A stretch of 40,083 nucleotides of DNA, from positions 43,275-83,357 of the forward strand of contig DCVT01000013.1 of assembly GCA_002328075.1 (NCBI GenBank). Direction: 5' to 3'. Positions 8,068 through 17,155 of this stretch are shown piece after piece. Numbering within the stretch: position 1 is the stretch's first letter; the number at the start of each line of letters is the position of its first letter. This DNA comes from Anaerolineales bacterium UBA2181. GTDB lineage: Bacteria; Chloroflexota; Anaerolineae; Promineifilales; UBA4811. The position numbers and the translations under genes were made by a program. The notes beneath the pieces are model-generated. The model worked only from the letters and a program-made list of their open reading frames with translations. It did not search any database and was not told where the DNA came from.

Positions 8068-8297
8068 TCCGCCAGAATCGCGCCCTGAAACCCCATCCCG
8101 GCCGGAATGCGCACCTCGAACGGCTGCCGCTTGGTCTGGGTGATTAGCGGGCACAGGATTGCCCGCCCCACCTTTGCGTTATAGGCCGCCGGTGACAGCA
8201 CCAGCACCGGCCACCGCCCGTGGCGTTCACCGCCGGGTTTGAAATCGGGCGCGATCCATACCATGTCGCCGCGCTCGGGAACGTACTCCATAGCCAT
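7956..8297 (-). CDS. mazF: MazF/PemK-type mRNA interferase toxin
   Basis: 113 residues, typical for MazF. Motifs in order: PERGDMVWIAPDFKPGGERH (family P-x-RGD-x-V and the G-x-E-x-x-x-x-RP loop, here GRWPVLVLSP), YNAKVGRAILCPLITQ, and DQVMSLEWRER, the conserved dQv-sLdwr segment. It should be a sequence-specific endoribonuclease neutralised by a MazE-type antitoxin. The start at 8297 has GGGAGGTAAGC directly upstream, and a much longer in-frame extension to 8582 has no protein character. The preceding frame (8521-8300) that should encode the antitoxin carries an internal stop. The 3' end lies antisense to the extended grpB tail. Confidence 0.9.
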   Translation of the reverse strand: MAMEYVPERGDMVWIAPDFKPGGERHGRWPVLVLSPAAYNAKVGRAILCPLITQTKRQPFEVRIPAGMGFQGAILADQVMSLEWRERAPELIGRLPGLTMDEVLAKLGALLGR

Positions 8298-8299
8298 GC

Positions 8300-8521
8300 T
8301 TACCTCCCAGCCCGGCCGCATGCCGGCCGGTGCCCATCCTCGACGTACTCTCGAGCCACGAAAAGCCGCCGGGCGACAAGCGGCCCTCGGATCAGGTTGA
8401 TGACCCGGTTGCCGTCCCCCGGCAAAATCCCCACCGGCTAGGTGCGCCGGCTGCTGACCCGCAGCTGGCTTGCGCATTGGCGACGCCGGGCCGTGCCTCC
8501 GTATATCACCTGAGTTTTCAT
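8300..8521 (-). pseudogene. Possible broken antitoxin gene upstream of mazF
   Basis: A 74-codon frame runs from an ATG (8521) with a GGAGGAG ribosome site and a promoter just upstream to a TAA two bases before the mazF start, exactly where mazE usually lies. It opens MKTQV, the usual MazE N-terminus, but codon 28 is TAG (8438-8440), and the downstream part does not resemble MazE in any frame. It may be a decayed antitoxin or an unrelated frame. The positional evidence is stronger than the sequence evidence. Confidence 0.4.
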
Positions 8522-8552
8522 GATAGGCCGCTCCTCCGTGCTGCCGCTTGGA

Positions 8553-8581
8553 AAGATAGTGCGGTTCCGGCGGTTTGTCCA
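8553..8581 (-). promoter_or_regulatory. Promoter of the mazF transcription unit
   Basis: On the minus strand there is TGGACA (8576-8581), a 17-bp spacer and TATCTT (8553-8558), about 30 bases upstream of the candidate antitoxin start. Confidence 0.6.
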
Positions 8582-8599
8582 CAGAAGGGCGGCCGGGGT

Positions 8600-11155
8600 T
8601 TACCGCCCCTGCTCGAGCAATCTTGACAGCATCTGCCCGGTGATCGACTCGGGGCAGGCAGCAACCGTCTCCGGCGTGCCGACAGCCACGATCCGGCCGC
8701 CGGCTTCACCGCCCTCGGGACCAAGGTCGATCACCCAGTCGGCGCACTTGACCACGTCCAGGTTATGCTCGACCACAACCACGGTGTTTCCCGCGTCGAC
8801 CAGCCGCTGGAGCAGCCGCACCAGGTGAGCGGTGTCCGCCGGGTGAAGGCCGGTGGTCGGCTCGTCCAGCAGGTACAGCGTGCGCCCGGTCGAACGCCGC
8901 GCCAGCTCTCTGGCCAGCTTGACCCGCTGCGCCTCACCGCCGGAAAAGGTCGAGGCGGCCTGGCCCAGCATGAGGTAGCCCATGCCGGTCTCGGCAATCA
9001 GCGCCAGGCGCGCCCGCGCTGCCGGGACCGCGGCGAACAGCGACAGCGCTTCATCGATGGTCAGGTCGAGCACCTGGGCGATGTCGTAGCCCTGGTACGT
9101 CACCGCCAGCACCTCGCGTTTGAATCGCCGCCCGTGACAGGCCGGGCAGCGCACCGGCACGTCCGGGAGAAAGTGCATCTCCACCCAGAGCACCCCCGCC
9201 CCCTGGCAACGCTCGCATCGGCCGCCGGGGACGTTGAAGGAAAAGTGCCGGGCCGCCAGATTGCGCTGGCGGGCGGCTGGTTGGGCGGCGAACACCTGGC
9301 GTATGCCGGTCCAGGCGTCGGTGTAGGTGGCGGCGTTGGAGCGCGTGGACCGGCCGATGGGGTCCTGGTCGATGGTGACGACCTGGTGGAACAGCTCCCA
9401 GCCGTCGATTCCCTGGTGCACCCCCGGCTGGGCGGATGCCCCGTGATAGCGCTGGCGGGCAGCCCGATCCAGGATATCGAACATCAGTGAGGATTTGCCC
9501 GAGCCCGAGACCCCGGTGACCGCGGTCAGCGTCCGCTGCGGCAGGAACACCGTGATCTCTTTCAGGTTGTGCTCGCGCGCCTCGCGGATGGTCAACCCCC
9601 GGCCGTCCACCGGGCGGCGGCCGGCCGGGACGGGGATGCGCGCTGCGCCCGCCAGGTACTGCCCGGTGATCGACCCGTCGGTCTGAGCCACCGCCCCGGG
9701 TTTGCCCTGGGCCATGATCTGACCTCCGAACCGCCCCCCGCCGGGCCCCAAGTCCACCACCCAGTCGGCCGCGGCGACCACCTCCAGATCGTGTTCGATG
9801 ACGAGCACGGAGTTGCCCAGGTCGCGCAGGGCGCGCAGCATCCTCACCAGCCGGGGATGGTCGCGCGCGTGCATCCCGATGGTGGGCTCGTCCAGGACAT
9901 AGAGCACGCCGGTCAGCCCGGAACCCAGCAGCGCCGCCAGCCGCAGCCGCTGCGCTTCGCCGGCCGAGAGCGACGGGGTGGCTCGCTCCAGGGTCAGGTA
10001 GTCCAGCCCAATCTCGACCAGCCGCCGGACCCGCTCCTGCAGATCGGCCGCAATCAGCTCGGCGACCAGCCGGTCCTCAACCGCCAGACCATCCTGCAGT
10101 CCGGCGATCCACCCGGCCAATCTGCCCAGCGGCATCCGTGTCACCTCCACGATGCCGTGCCCGGCGACGCGGACGGCCCGCGCCTCGGGGCGCAGGCGGG
10201 TTCCACCGCACTCGGGGCAAGCCTGCAGCACCAGCAGGCGCTCCAGCTTTTCCCGATAGTCGGTGTCCGCGTCCGCGGTGTGCTCGGCGTGGCGGCGCAA
10301 GAGGTTGGTGACGACCCCCTCAAAGCGGCCCCGGGCGACGGTCAGCGGCGGATCCATCTGCGGGCAATGCCGCCGACAGGTCGGGCTGTCGACGCCGTAG
10401 AGCAGCAGGTCGCGCTGGGCCGGGCCCAGCGCTTTGACCGGCACGGCCGGGTCGAACTCAAAACCATAGTGCCGCCCGGCCGCGCACAGGGTCGGGATAT
10501 GCCGGGCCGCGGTGAGCGGATCCCAGAGCAGCACGGCCCCGTCGATCAAACTCTTGTCCTCGTCCAGGATCCGCGGCAGAATCGGGGTGTAGGCGGTCCC
10601 CAGCCCGGTGCAGGCCGGGCAGGCGCCGGCCGGCTTGTTAAAGGAGAAAAAGGCCATGCCCACGCCCAAAAGCAGTTCCCCGCACTGAGGACAGGGAATG
10701 GTGTTTTCGGGCTCGCCGGCCTCCTCTTCGCCCTCCCACGCGCTCTCCACCGGTTCGCCCCGCTCAACCTCGCGACCGTGCTCGGGGGGCACTTCCGCGC
10801 CGCACCTGGGGCAGGTGCGGCGACCGACCCGGGCGAACAGCACCCGCAGGTAGGTATAGACCTCGGTGGCGGTGCCGACCGTCGATCGCGGCGAGCGGTT
10901 CCGGTTGATCTGGTCCACGCTGATAGAGGGCGAGAGCCCCACGATGGCATCCACCGGCGGCCGGCGCTCATACGTCACCATCCCCAGCGACTCCATGTAC
11001 TGGCGCTGGCCTTCCTTGTGCAGCGTGTCAAAGGCCAGCGTCGATTTGCCCGACCCCGACACCCCGGTGAGGACCACCAACCGGTTCTTGGGAATCGTCA
11101 GCGAGACGTTCTTGAGGTTGTGGAGTTGCGCTCCCCGGATGATGATTTCGCACAT
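8600..11155 (-). CDS. UvrA-family ABC ATPase, class II (UvrA2/DrrC-like)
   Basis: 851 residues, shorter than housekeeping UvrA (about 940). It has two ABC modules: Walker A GVSGSGKSTLAF at residues 31-42 and a second GVSGSGKSSLMF near 545, signatures LSAGEAQRLRLA near 393 and FSGGEAQRVKLA near 735, and Walker B LDEPTIGMH and LDEPTTGLH. Zinc-binding cysteines are present: CPRC near 110 with CPQC near 152, and CERC with CPAC around 643-675. The compact region after the first Walker A and the total length suit class II UvrA proteins, which lack the UvrB-binding domain. Such proteins bind damaged or drug-modified DNA and are linked to resistance to DNA-binding agents. The start at 11155 was chosen at MCEIIIRGAQLHNLKN, with AGAGGT upstream. 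Confidence 0.92.
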   Translation of the reverse strand: MCEIIIRGAQLHNLKNVSLTIPKNRLVVLTGVSGSGKSTLAFDTLHKEGQRQYMESLGMVTYERRPPVDAIVGLSPSISVDQINRNRSPRSTVGTATEVYTYLRVLFARVGRRTCPRCGAEVPPEHGREVERGEPVESAWEGEEEAGEPENTIPCPQCGELLLGVGMAFFSFNKPAGACPACTGLGTAYTPILPRILDEDKSLIDGAVLLWDPLTAARHIPTLCAAGRHYGFEFDPAVPVKALGPAQRDLLLYGVDSPTCRRHCPQMDPPLTVARGRFEGVVTNLLRRHAEHTADADTDYREKLERLLVLQACPECGGTRLRPEARAVRVAGHGIVEVTRMPLGRLAGWIAGLQDGLAVEDRLVAELIAADLQERVRRLVEIGLDYLTLERATPSLSAGEAQRLRLAALLGSGLTGVLYVLDEPTIGMHARDHPRLVRMLRALRDLGNSVLVIEHDLEVVAAADWVVDLGPGGGRFGGQIMAQGKPGAVAQTDGSITGQYLAGAARIPVPAGRRPVDGRGLTIREAREHNLKEITVFLPQRTLTAVTGVSGSGKSSLMFDILDRAARQRYHGASAQPGVHQGIDGWELFHQVVTIDQDPIGRSTRSNAATYTDAWTGIRQVFAAQPAARQRNLAARHFSFNVPGGRCERCQGAGVLWVEMHFLPDVPVRCPACHGRRFKREVLAVTYQGYDIAQVLDLTIDEALSLFAAVPAARARLALIAETGMGYLMLGQAASTFSGGEAQRVKLARELARRSTGRTLYLLDEPTTGLHPADTAHLVRLLQRLVDAGNTVVVVEHNLDVVKCADWVIDLGPEGGEAGGRIVAVGTPETVAACPESITGQMLSRLLEQGR

Positions 11156-11550
11156 GGACGGTTGACCTCTGATACGGCTATACGAAAGCTCGATCCTTGC
11201 TCCGGTCAGCAAGCGGCCGGCTGCCCTGGATTATAGCGCCAGTTTCGCCAACGGAAAGGAGTTGAGGGATTCCCGGGGCTTGATTTCTTGGCCGGCGCCA
11301 ACCGGTCCTCGCTCGGCCGCGCCCGGCGACCGGCCCCGGCAGCCAGGTGGTATCGACCGTTCGGTGCGGCGCCGGTGGAGCGGGTCTCGGCCCGGGTGGC
11401 CCGCGTGCCGGACTCTCCGCGGCCCGGCCGGGGCGGGGCGCCACCCCCGCGTGCCAGGGACGGCCTGCCAGGCCCGGGCGGTTGACCAACGCTTGCCTGC
11501 CCCGTTTGACCTCAGTTTTGTTTCCGGCATGGGCAATTACGGCCAACCCA
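11156..11550. other. Divergent intergenic region between uvrA-like and NHL gene 1
   Basis: About 400 bases with no recognisable gene. It holds a possible uvrA-like promoter (-10 ATTATA on the plus strand at 11230-11235) next to that gene, and beyond it GC-rich sequence with no protein-like frame. The NHL gene 1 promoter begins at 11551. Confidence 0.5.
11230..11235 (-). promoter_or_regulatory. Candidate -10 of the uvrA-like gene
   Basis: A perfect TATAAT on the minus strand about 75 bases upstream of the start codon. The -35 at 17-bp spacing (CTTTCC) is poor. Confidence 0.4.
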
Positions 11551-11579
11551 TTGAATACGGCCTGGTTCTGGAGTATAAT
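11551..11579 (+). promoter_or_regulatory. Strong promoter of NHL gene 1
   Basis: TTGAAT (11551-11556), a 17-bp spacer and a consensus TATAAT (11574-11579). Transcription should start near 11586 and gives a leader of about 330 bases. Confidence 0.8.
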
Positions 11580-11585
11580 GACGTC

Positions 11586-11917
11586 AGCTCGGCCGACTAT
11601 GGCAACCACCCGGCAGGGGCGCCGGGTTCAAGTCCACCGCGAGACGCTAGCTGCCCGCGGGCACAGCCAGGTCGACACGACAGCGGTGAGGTGACTGTGA
11701 GTTCGGAGGAACAGTCGTCCGTTGAACTGTTAAGCCGGGTGACCCCGCGGAAATGGGGTCGATACGAGCTATTACCCACCCACCCCCGGCCATGCCGCCC
11801 GCCCGCAGGCAGCCCCGGCGTCCACCCAGACCTTCAGATCACCCCGGACGCACCGATCCTGCCCAATGAATCGCGGCCGTGCATGTCACGGTTGCGCTGA
11901 AAGGAGAGCGAGTTGCC
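11586..11917 (+). ncRNA. Long hairpin-rich 5' leader of NHL gene 1
   Basis: The leader contains a perfect 7-bp hairpin ACCCGGC/GCCGGGT at 11608-11627, a 12-base palindrome TGCCCGCGGGCA, a hairpin at 11693-11716 with two alternative pairings (GACTGT/ACAGTC or GACT/AGTC plus GTTC/GAAC), and a 6-bp stem GACCCC/GGGGTC at 11741-11760. The last part, up to the AAGGAGAG ribosome site (11901-11908), is less structured. I could not match it to any riboswitch consensus I know. Cobalamin, SAM and c-di-GMP classes were compared by eye. It may be a regulatory RNA or simply GC-rich leader. Confidence 0.4.
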
Positions 11918-14338
11918 ATGTCATCGCTTAAGCAGTCTCCACTGACCAAGCTGGCAGCGATCGTGGCGCTGCTGATCATCGCCACCGCATCCGGGTCGGT
12001 TGGATCGGACCGGCCGGCCCTGGCAGCCATCGACTATGTCTTCCTTGGATCTTGGGGCGAGGAGGTTGGGGTCTTTCACTGGCCAGCCGGTCTGGCCGCC
12101 GCCAACGGGCGGGTTCACGTGTGCAACCTGGGGGGATTCAAGGTCGACGTCTTTGACCTGCACGGCAAGGCCCTGCTGGGATTCGGCGGTTCCGGCATCT
12201 TTGAGGACGGCCTGTTCACTTCCCTGACAGGGGTGGCAGTAGCCGATGACGGCACCATCTACACGGTCGATCCCGAGAGCTTCCGCATCCAGGTGTTCAC
12301 CCCGACCGGCGGCTTTGTACGGGCCTGGGGGTCTCACGGGAGCGACCCGGGCCTGGTCGACCGGCCGGAAGGAATCGCGCTCGACGGTGATGGGAACGTC
12401 TTGATAGCCGATACCGGTAACCATCGTATACAGCGATTCAGCCCGACCGGAGAGCTGATGGGGTCGCCCTGGGGTGTCCAGGGCCCCGGCAATGGGCAGT
12501 TCTTTTATCCCCGCGGAATCGCCGTGGGTCCGGATGGGTCCATCTACGTAGCGGACTCGGGCGTGTATGCCACCGGTGAGGGCAATCACCGCATCCAGCG
12601 GTTCAACGGCGACGGCGTGTACCAGGGTCAATGGGGCGGCTTCGGAACCGCGGCCGGCCAGTTCAACACGCCGATGAACCTCGCCGTCAACCAGGCGAAC
12701 GGCCAGGTCCATGTCACCGATTACGGCAACAACCGGGTGCAGGTCTTTACGGCGACGGGGACCTTTGTGCGACAGTGGGGCACACCGGGGGCGAACGACG
12801 GCCAGTTCCGGCACCCCTACGGCATTGCGCTGGACGCGACCGGCAACGTCTATGTCTCAGAGACTGACAACCACCGGGTTCAGCGGTTCGCGCCGACCGG
12901 CGGTCATGTCGCCACCTGGGGCGGGTCGGGCAGCGACAACGGGCGGTTCAACTCGCCGTGGCGGATGGCGGTGGGTGGACCGAACGGTGTGTACGTGGCT
13001 GACAGCGGGAACTACCGCATCCAGCGGTTCACCCAGGACGGCGCCTATTTGGGCAAGTGGGGAGAATACGGCGTCGGCGAAGGCCAATTCAACTTCCCGG
13101 CCGGCGTGGCGCTGGACCCGGCCGGAAACGTCTACGTGGCCGACTATTCCAACAACCGGATTCAGCGGTTCGACCCGGACGGCACCTGGACCACCAGCTG
13201 GGGTGGACCGGGGACGGCCGACGGGGAGTTTGACCAGCCGCTCGGGATCACGGTGGACGCCGACTTTTTTGTCTACGTGACCGAGGCCGGCAACCACCGC
13301 GTGCAAAAGTTCAACTCCACTGGCGACCATGTTGCCACCTGGGGAGGTTTCGGCACTGACCCGGGAAAATTCATCATGCCGTTCGGCGTGGCCATCTCTC
13401 GCGATGGCAACCTGATCTACGTGGCTGACCCCGGCAACAACCGGATCCAGTTGCTTGACCAGGGCGGCAGCTACGTGGGTGCGTGGCCGCTGGAGAACGT
13501 CACCGACCTGGCGGTTGACCCGGAAGGCAACATCTTTGCCGTATCCGCAGTCCTCCACCGCGTGACCAAGTTCGCGCCGGACGGGCAGGTGCTGGCCGAG
13601 TGGGGGGCCCGGGGGAGCAAGGACAACGAGTTCTCGTACCCCTACGGTATCGCCGTGGGCCAGGATGGGGTGGTCTATGTGGTGGACAACAGCAATCACC
13701 GGATCAAGCGCTACGTCGCGGGCTATCCGCCGCCCGACCCGGTCTATGGCCTGGCGCTCAACGGCTCGTTTGAAGAGTCGCCCGCGCTGACGCGCTGGAC
13801 CTACGGCGGCCCCCTGCCGGTCAGTGTGGTCACCACTCCCAGCGCCGGCAGCCAGGGCGCCCAACTGGCCGCGCCCGTGCCGGCGGCCGCCCGGCCGCGC
13901 GAGGAGGGCTGGCTCTATCAGACGGTCCATATCCCGTCAGGCTGGGTCCGGCCGGTGCTCACCTTTGACTATCGCATTTATGCCAACGACACCATGGACT
14001 ATTCCGATTTCGAGGTCACCCTCACCCAGTCCGACGGCGTCTGGCTGGCCCGGATCCTGCGCGACGGCTTTCAATCGTGTGACGATCCCCCCCTGGCGCC
14101 GCCGGCGGGCTCTGACCTGGGCTGGCGCAGCACCCGCTATGACCTGACCGCCTTCAAGGACAGGACCGTGCGCGTGCGGTTCGCGGTGCACAACCTGCAC
14201 GCCAACTATTCCTATGGCATCTGGGCGGTGGTCGACAACGTGCGGCTGGTGGACGCCGGGCCGCTGGGATCGGTTCGAAACTACCTACCCATAGCCGCCG
14301 GCGGCCGGAAGGGCTGTGACGTGGTGCCCGGCCGATAG
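11918..14338 (+). CDS. Secreted NHL-repeat double propeller, paralogue 1
   Basis: 806 residues. The start at 11918 follows AAGGAGAG, and a signal peptide of about 38 residues ends near RPALA. Twelve NHL blades can be counted, each with a core like VYVADSGNHRIQRF, enough for two six-bladed propellers. Blade 4 has an insertion before GNHRIQRF, and blade 11 is degenerate. Residues about 615-785 form a beta-sandwich-like domain (NGSFEESP ... FDYRIYANDTMDYSDFEVTL ... WAVVDNVRL) shared by all four paralogues. The tail is VRNYLPIAAGGRKGCDVVPGR, with a YLP motif and one cysteine. NHL propellers bind proteins, RNA or glycans, and the ligand here is unknown. It is probably displayed outside the cell. 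Confidence 0.9.
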   Translation: MSSLKQSPLTKLAAIVALLIIATASGSVGSDRPALAAIDYVFLGSWGEEVGVFHWPAGLAAANGRVHVCNLGGFKVDVFDLHGKALLGFGGSGIFEDGLFTSLTGVAVADDGTIYTVDPESFRIQVFTPTGGFVRAWGSHGSDPGLVDRPEGIALDGDGNVLIADTGNHRIQRFSPTGELMGSPWGVQGPGNGQFFYPRGIAVGPDGSIYVADSGVYATGEGNHRIQRFNGDGVYQGQWGGFGTAAGQFNTPMNLAVNQANGQVHVTDYGNNRVQVFTATGTFVRQWGTPGANDGQFRHPYGIALDATGNVYVSETDNHRVQRFAPTGGHVATWGGSGSDNGRFNSPWRMAVGGPNGVYVADSGNYRIQRFTQDGAYLGKWGEYGVGEGQFNFPAGVALDPAGNVYVADYSNNRIQRFDPDGTWTTSWGGPGTADGEFDQPLGITVDADFFVYVTEAGNHRVQKFNSTGDHVATWGGFGTDPGKFIMPFGVAISRDGNLIYVADPGNNRIQLLDQGGSYVGAWPLENVTDLAVDPEGNIFAVSAVLHRVTKFAPDGQVLAEWGARGSKDNEFSYPYGIAVGQDGVVYVVDNSNHRIKRYVAGYPPPDPVYGLALNGSFEESPALTRWTYGGPLPVSVVTTPSAGSQGAQLAAPVPAAARPREEGWLYQTVHIPSGWVRPVLTFDYRIYANDTMDYSDFEVTLTQSDGVWLARILRDGFQSCDDPPLAPPAGSDLGWRSTRYDLTAFKDRTVRVRFAVHNLHANYSYGIWAVVDNVRLVDAGPLGSVRNYLPIAAGGRKGCDVVPGR

Positions 14339-14526
14339 GGCACGGTCGCTGTGGCAGCCCGCAACACCGCGCAACCAATCGGCCGGGTCGGCCGGCGCCC
14401 ATCGTCTCGGGCCTGTCACGCAGACCGGCGAGGACGGGGGCGCCAATCGCCCAAGCCGGCAACGCTGGGCTGCCAGTTGCCCGGCCGTGCGTAACGCGAT
14501 ACCATAGCAGAAAAGGGAGAGCCAGC
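14339..14526 (+). repeat. Promoter-bearing spacer, copy A
   Basis: This 188-base spacer between NHL genes 1 and 2 is clearly homologous along its whole length to the 188-base spacer between NHL genes 3 and 4 (19574-19761), including CACGCAGACC, GACGGGGGCGCCAATCGCC and AACGCGATACCATAGCA blocks. It is evidence for segmental duplication within the cluster. Confidence 0.85.
14477..14505 (+). promoter_or_regulatory. Promoter of NHL gene 2
   Basis: TTGCCC (14477-14482), a 17-bp spacer and TACCAT (14500-14505). It is conserved in sequence and position in the spacer before NHL gene 4, which supports a functional role. The transcript would start about 15 bases before the start codon. Confidence 0.6.
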
Positions 14527-16950
14527 ATGTCATCAATCCAGCAATCCGCACTGACCAGGATGGCAGCCATCGCCACGCTGCTGATGGTGGTCGCCACGGC
14601 ATCCAATTCGGCTGGACCCGACCGGCCGGCCCTTGCAGCGGACGACCATAACTTTCTCGGATCTTGGGGCGACGAGATCGGGGTCCTTCACGGGCCGGCC
14701 GGCCTGGCCGTCCATGACGGGCGGGTTCACGTCTGCAACCTGCTGGGCAACAAGGTGTCGGTATTCGACCGAAGCGGAACGCCGCTGTTGGGCTTTGGCG
14801 GATTGGGCCTATTGAGCGAGAATGGGCTCTTTTCTTACCCGGCGGGTGTGGCCATAGATGACGACGGGACGATCTATGCGCTGGATGCCGACAACGACCG
14901 CGTCCAGCTGTTTTCGTCAAACGGAGTCTGGCAGTCCAACCTGGAGGGCACCATGCGGCACCCGGAGGGGATTGCGCTCATGGCCGACGGATTGATTCTG
15001 ATCGCCGACACGTACAACCATCGCATCCAGCGGTACGACTTCAAAGGCACCCTCGTCGACGAATGGGGTGAATATGGGACGGGTGCCGGGCAGTTTATCT
15101 TTCCGCGGGGAGTCGCGGTGGCTCCGGACGGCACCATCTTCGTGGCGGATACGGGGGGCTTTGATGACGGCCACCCCGGCAACCATCGCATTCAATGGTT
15201 CAGCGCACCGACCGTATATGGGGGGGAGTGGGGTGAACCGGGGAGCGGAACCGGTCAGTTTGACCTGCCCATGAACGTCGCCGTCCACCCAGACCCCGAA
15301 ACAAAAGAGGTCTATGTGACCGATTTCGGCAACCACCGGGTACAGGTGTTCGACTATGAGGGGGAATTTCTGCGAGCCTGGGGCAGTGTCGGCCAGGAGG
15401 ACGGCCAGTTCTCGCTCCCCTACGGGATTGCGGTGGACCAGGACAACTATGTGTATGTGTCCGAGTTCGGCAACCAGCGGGTCCAGCGGTTCAACCGGAT
15501 GGGTGGGCACGTCTCCACCTGGGGCCGGTCGGGCAACGGTGATGGCCTGTTCAACTCGCCGTGGCGGATTGCGGTGGGCGGACATCAGGCGGTGTACGTG
15601 GCGGACACGGCCAACCACCGCATTCAGCGGTTCACCCAGGACGGGGCGTACCTGGGCCAGTGGGGCACTCAGGGTTCGGCCGACGGTCAGTTCATCGATC
15701 CTATCGGCGTGGCGCTGGACCCGTTGGGCAAGGTGTACGTCGTCGATCGCCTCAACAACCGGGTGCAAAAGTTCGACGCCGACGGCAACTGGATCACCTC
15801 CTGGGGGGAGTACGGAAGCGGGAACGGGCAGTTCGCCGACCCGATCGGCATCGCCGTGGGGAGCGACTTTCGGGTCTATGTGACCGAGCGCGGCACACCC
15901 ACGGCAAACAACGACCGCGTGCAGGTGTTCACCGCCGACGGTGACTGGCTGGCCACCTGGGGCAGCCACGGGGACGGCGTGGGCGAGTTTAACGACCCCA
16001 TGGGGGTGGCGGTGAGCAGCGGGTATGTTTTCGTGGCCGACATGGGCAATTTCCGGATCCAGCGATTCAACCTTGATTTTGATCCCAAAGGCTCGGCGTC
16101 GGTCGGCTTTATCGTGGATGTGGCGGTCGATGCTTATGGATACATCTATGCGGTCGACCTGGCTCAGCATTCCGTGACCAAAATGGACGACTACTGGACC
16201 GTTCAGGACGAATGGGGCGTGCAGGGGTACAAGGAAAGTCAGTTTTCCTATCCGGGCGGGATCGCCGTGGATGCGAACGGGACTGTCTACGTGGCCGACA
16301 CCGGTAATCAGCGCATCAAGCGGTACGGCGACTATCCGGTTCGCGACCCGGTCTATGGCCTGACGCTCAACGGCGCCTTTGAGGAGTCGCCGGCGCTGAT
16401 CCGCTGGACCTACGGCGGCGAGTTGCCGGTGACCGTTTTCCCCAGCGCCGACAAGGGCACGCAGGCAGCCCGGCTCGGCGCGCCCGTGAGCCAGGAGCCC
16501 CGGCCGCGCGAGGAGGGCTGGCTCTACCAGACGGTCTTTGTACCATTCAACTGGATACGGCCGGTGCTCACCTTTGATTATCGCATCTTTGCCAACGACA
16601 CCATCGACTATTCCGATTTCACGGTCACCCTCACCCAATCCGACGGCCGGCAGCTGGAACTCATTGTGCGGGATGGCTACCGTTCGTGCATCGGGCCGTT
16701 CGCGCCGCCGGCGGGTTACGACCTGGGCTGGCGGTCCGCCGGCTTTGACCTGAGCGGCTACCAGGGCAGGACCGTGCGGGTGCGGTTCACCGTGCACAAC
16801 CTCCACGCCGGTTCGTACGGCATATGGGCGCTGGTGGACAACGTACGGCTGACGAACGCTGGACCCCGTCCAACGCTGCCGGGACCCAACCGGACCTACC
16901 TGCCGAACATCTATCATCAGTATGGTTGTGACCTGGTGCCAGGTTGGTGA
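14527..16950 (+). CDS. Secreted NHL-repeat double propeller, paralogue 2
   Basis: 807 residues from the ATG at 14527, with GGGAGAG upstream. The signal peptide (MSSIQQSALTRMAAIATLLM onward) is almost identical to that of paralogue 4. Twelve NHL blades are present (VYVADTANHRIQRF type), with insertions in blades 4 and 9 and a degenerate blade 11. The C-terminal beta-sandwich domain is the most divergent of the four, and the tail is NRTYLPNIYHQYGCDLVPGW, keeping YLP, the cysteine and VPG. The shorter extracellular linkers and the single C-terminal cysteine suggest the same localisation as its neighbours. It is the only paralogue whose tail ends in Trp instead of Arg. The ligand is unknown. Confidence 0.9.
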   Translation: MSSIQQSALTRMAAIATLLMVVATASNSAGPDRPALAADDHNFLGSWGDEIGVLHGPAGLAVHDGRVHVCNLLGNKVSVFDRSGTPLLGFGGLGLLSENGLFSYPAGVAIDDDGTIYALDADNDRVQLFSSNGVWQSNLEGTMRHPEGIALMADGLILIADTYNHRIQRYDFKGTLVDEWGEYGTGAGQFIFPRGVAVAPDGTIFVADTGGFDDGHPGNHRIQWFSAPTVYGGEWGEPGSGTGQFDLPMNVAVHPDPETKEVYVTDFGNHRVQVFDYEGEFLRAWGSVGQEDGQFSLPYGIAVDQDNYVYVSEFGNQRVQRFNRMGGHVSTWGRSGNGDGLFNSPWRIAVGGHQAVYVADTANHRIQRFTQDGAYLGQWGTQGSADGQFIDPIGVALDPLGKVYVVDRLNNRVQKFDADGNWITSWGEYGSGNGQFADPIGIAVGSDFRVYVTERGTPTANNDRVQVFTADGDWLATWGSHGDGVGEFNDPMGVAVSSGYVFVADMGNFRIQRFNLDFDPKGSASVGFIVDVAVDAYGYIYAVDLAQHSVTKMDDYWTVQDEWGVQGYKESQFSYPGGIAVDANGTVYVADTGNQRIKRYGDYPVRDPVYGLTLNGAFEESPALIRWTYGGELPVTVFPSADKGTQAARLGAPVSQEPRPREEGWLYQTVFVPFNWIRPVLTFDYRIFANDTIDYSDFTVTLTQSDGRQLELIVRDGYRSCIGPFAPPAGYDLGWRSAGFDLSGYQGRTVRVRFTVHNLHAGSYGIWALVDNVRLTNAGPRPTLPGPNRTYLPNIYHQYGCDLVPGW

Positions 16951-17155
16951 AACGCCGACGCCGCAACTCAGGCCGTGGGTACAGGACCGTGATGCGACCG
17001 GCCGGCCCGCATCGCAGCAACACCGGTGCGGCGGGAGTTCCTGAAGCGAGCGGCGTAAATGTGGGCGGCATCTGCGCCTGCGATGCCCGGCTCCATGCCT
17101 GCAGGCGTCTAGCCGGCCGCAGCGGACGTATGTGAAGAAGGAAGGTAATTTCGGC

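Noticed and set aside
9569..11236. 555-residue open frame antisense to the uvrA-like gene
   Set aside because: It is a shadow of a fully conserved protein. Its composition is typical of reverse-frame reading.
11601..11640. GTTCAAGTC resembling a tRNA T-loop, and GGCAACC resembling a SAM riboswitch segment
   Set aside because: The flanking bases do not pair as a T-arm, no acceptor or anticodon arm is present, and the SAM P1/P2 consensus parts are missing.
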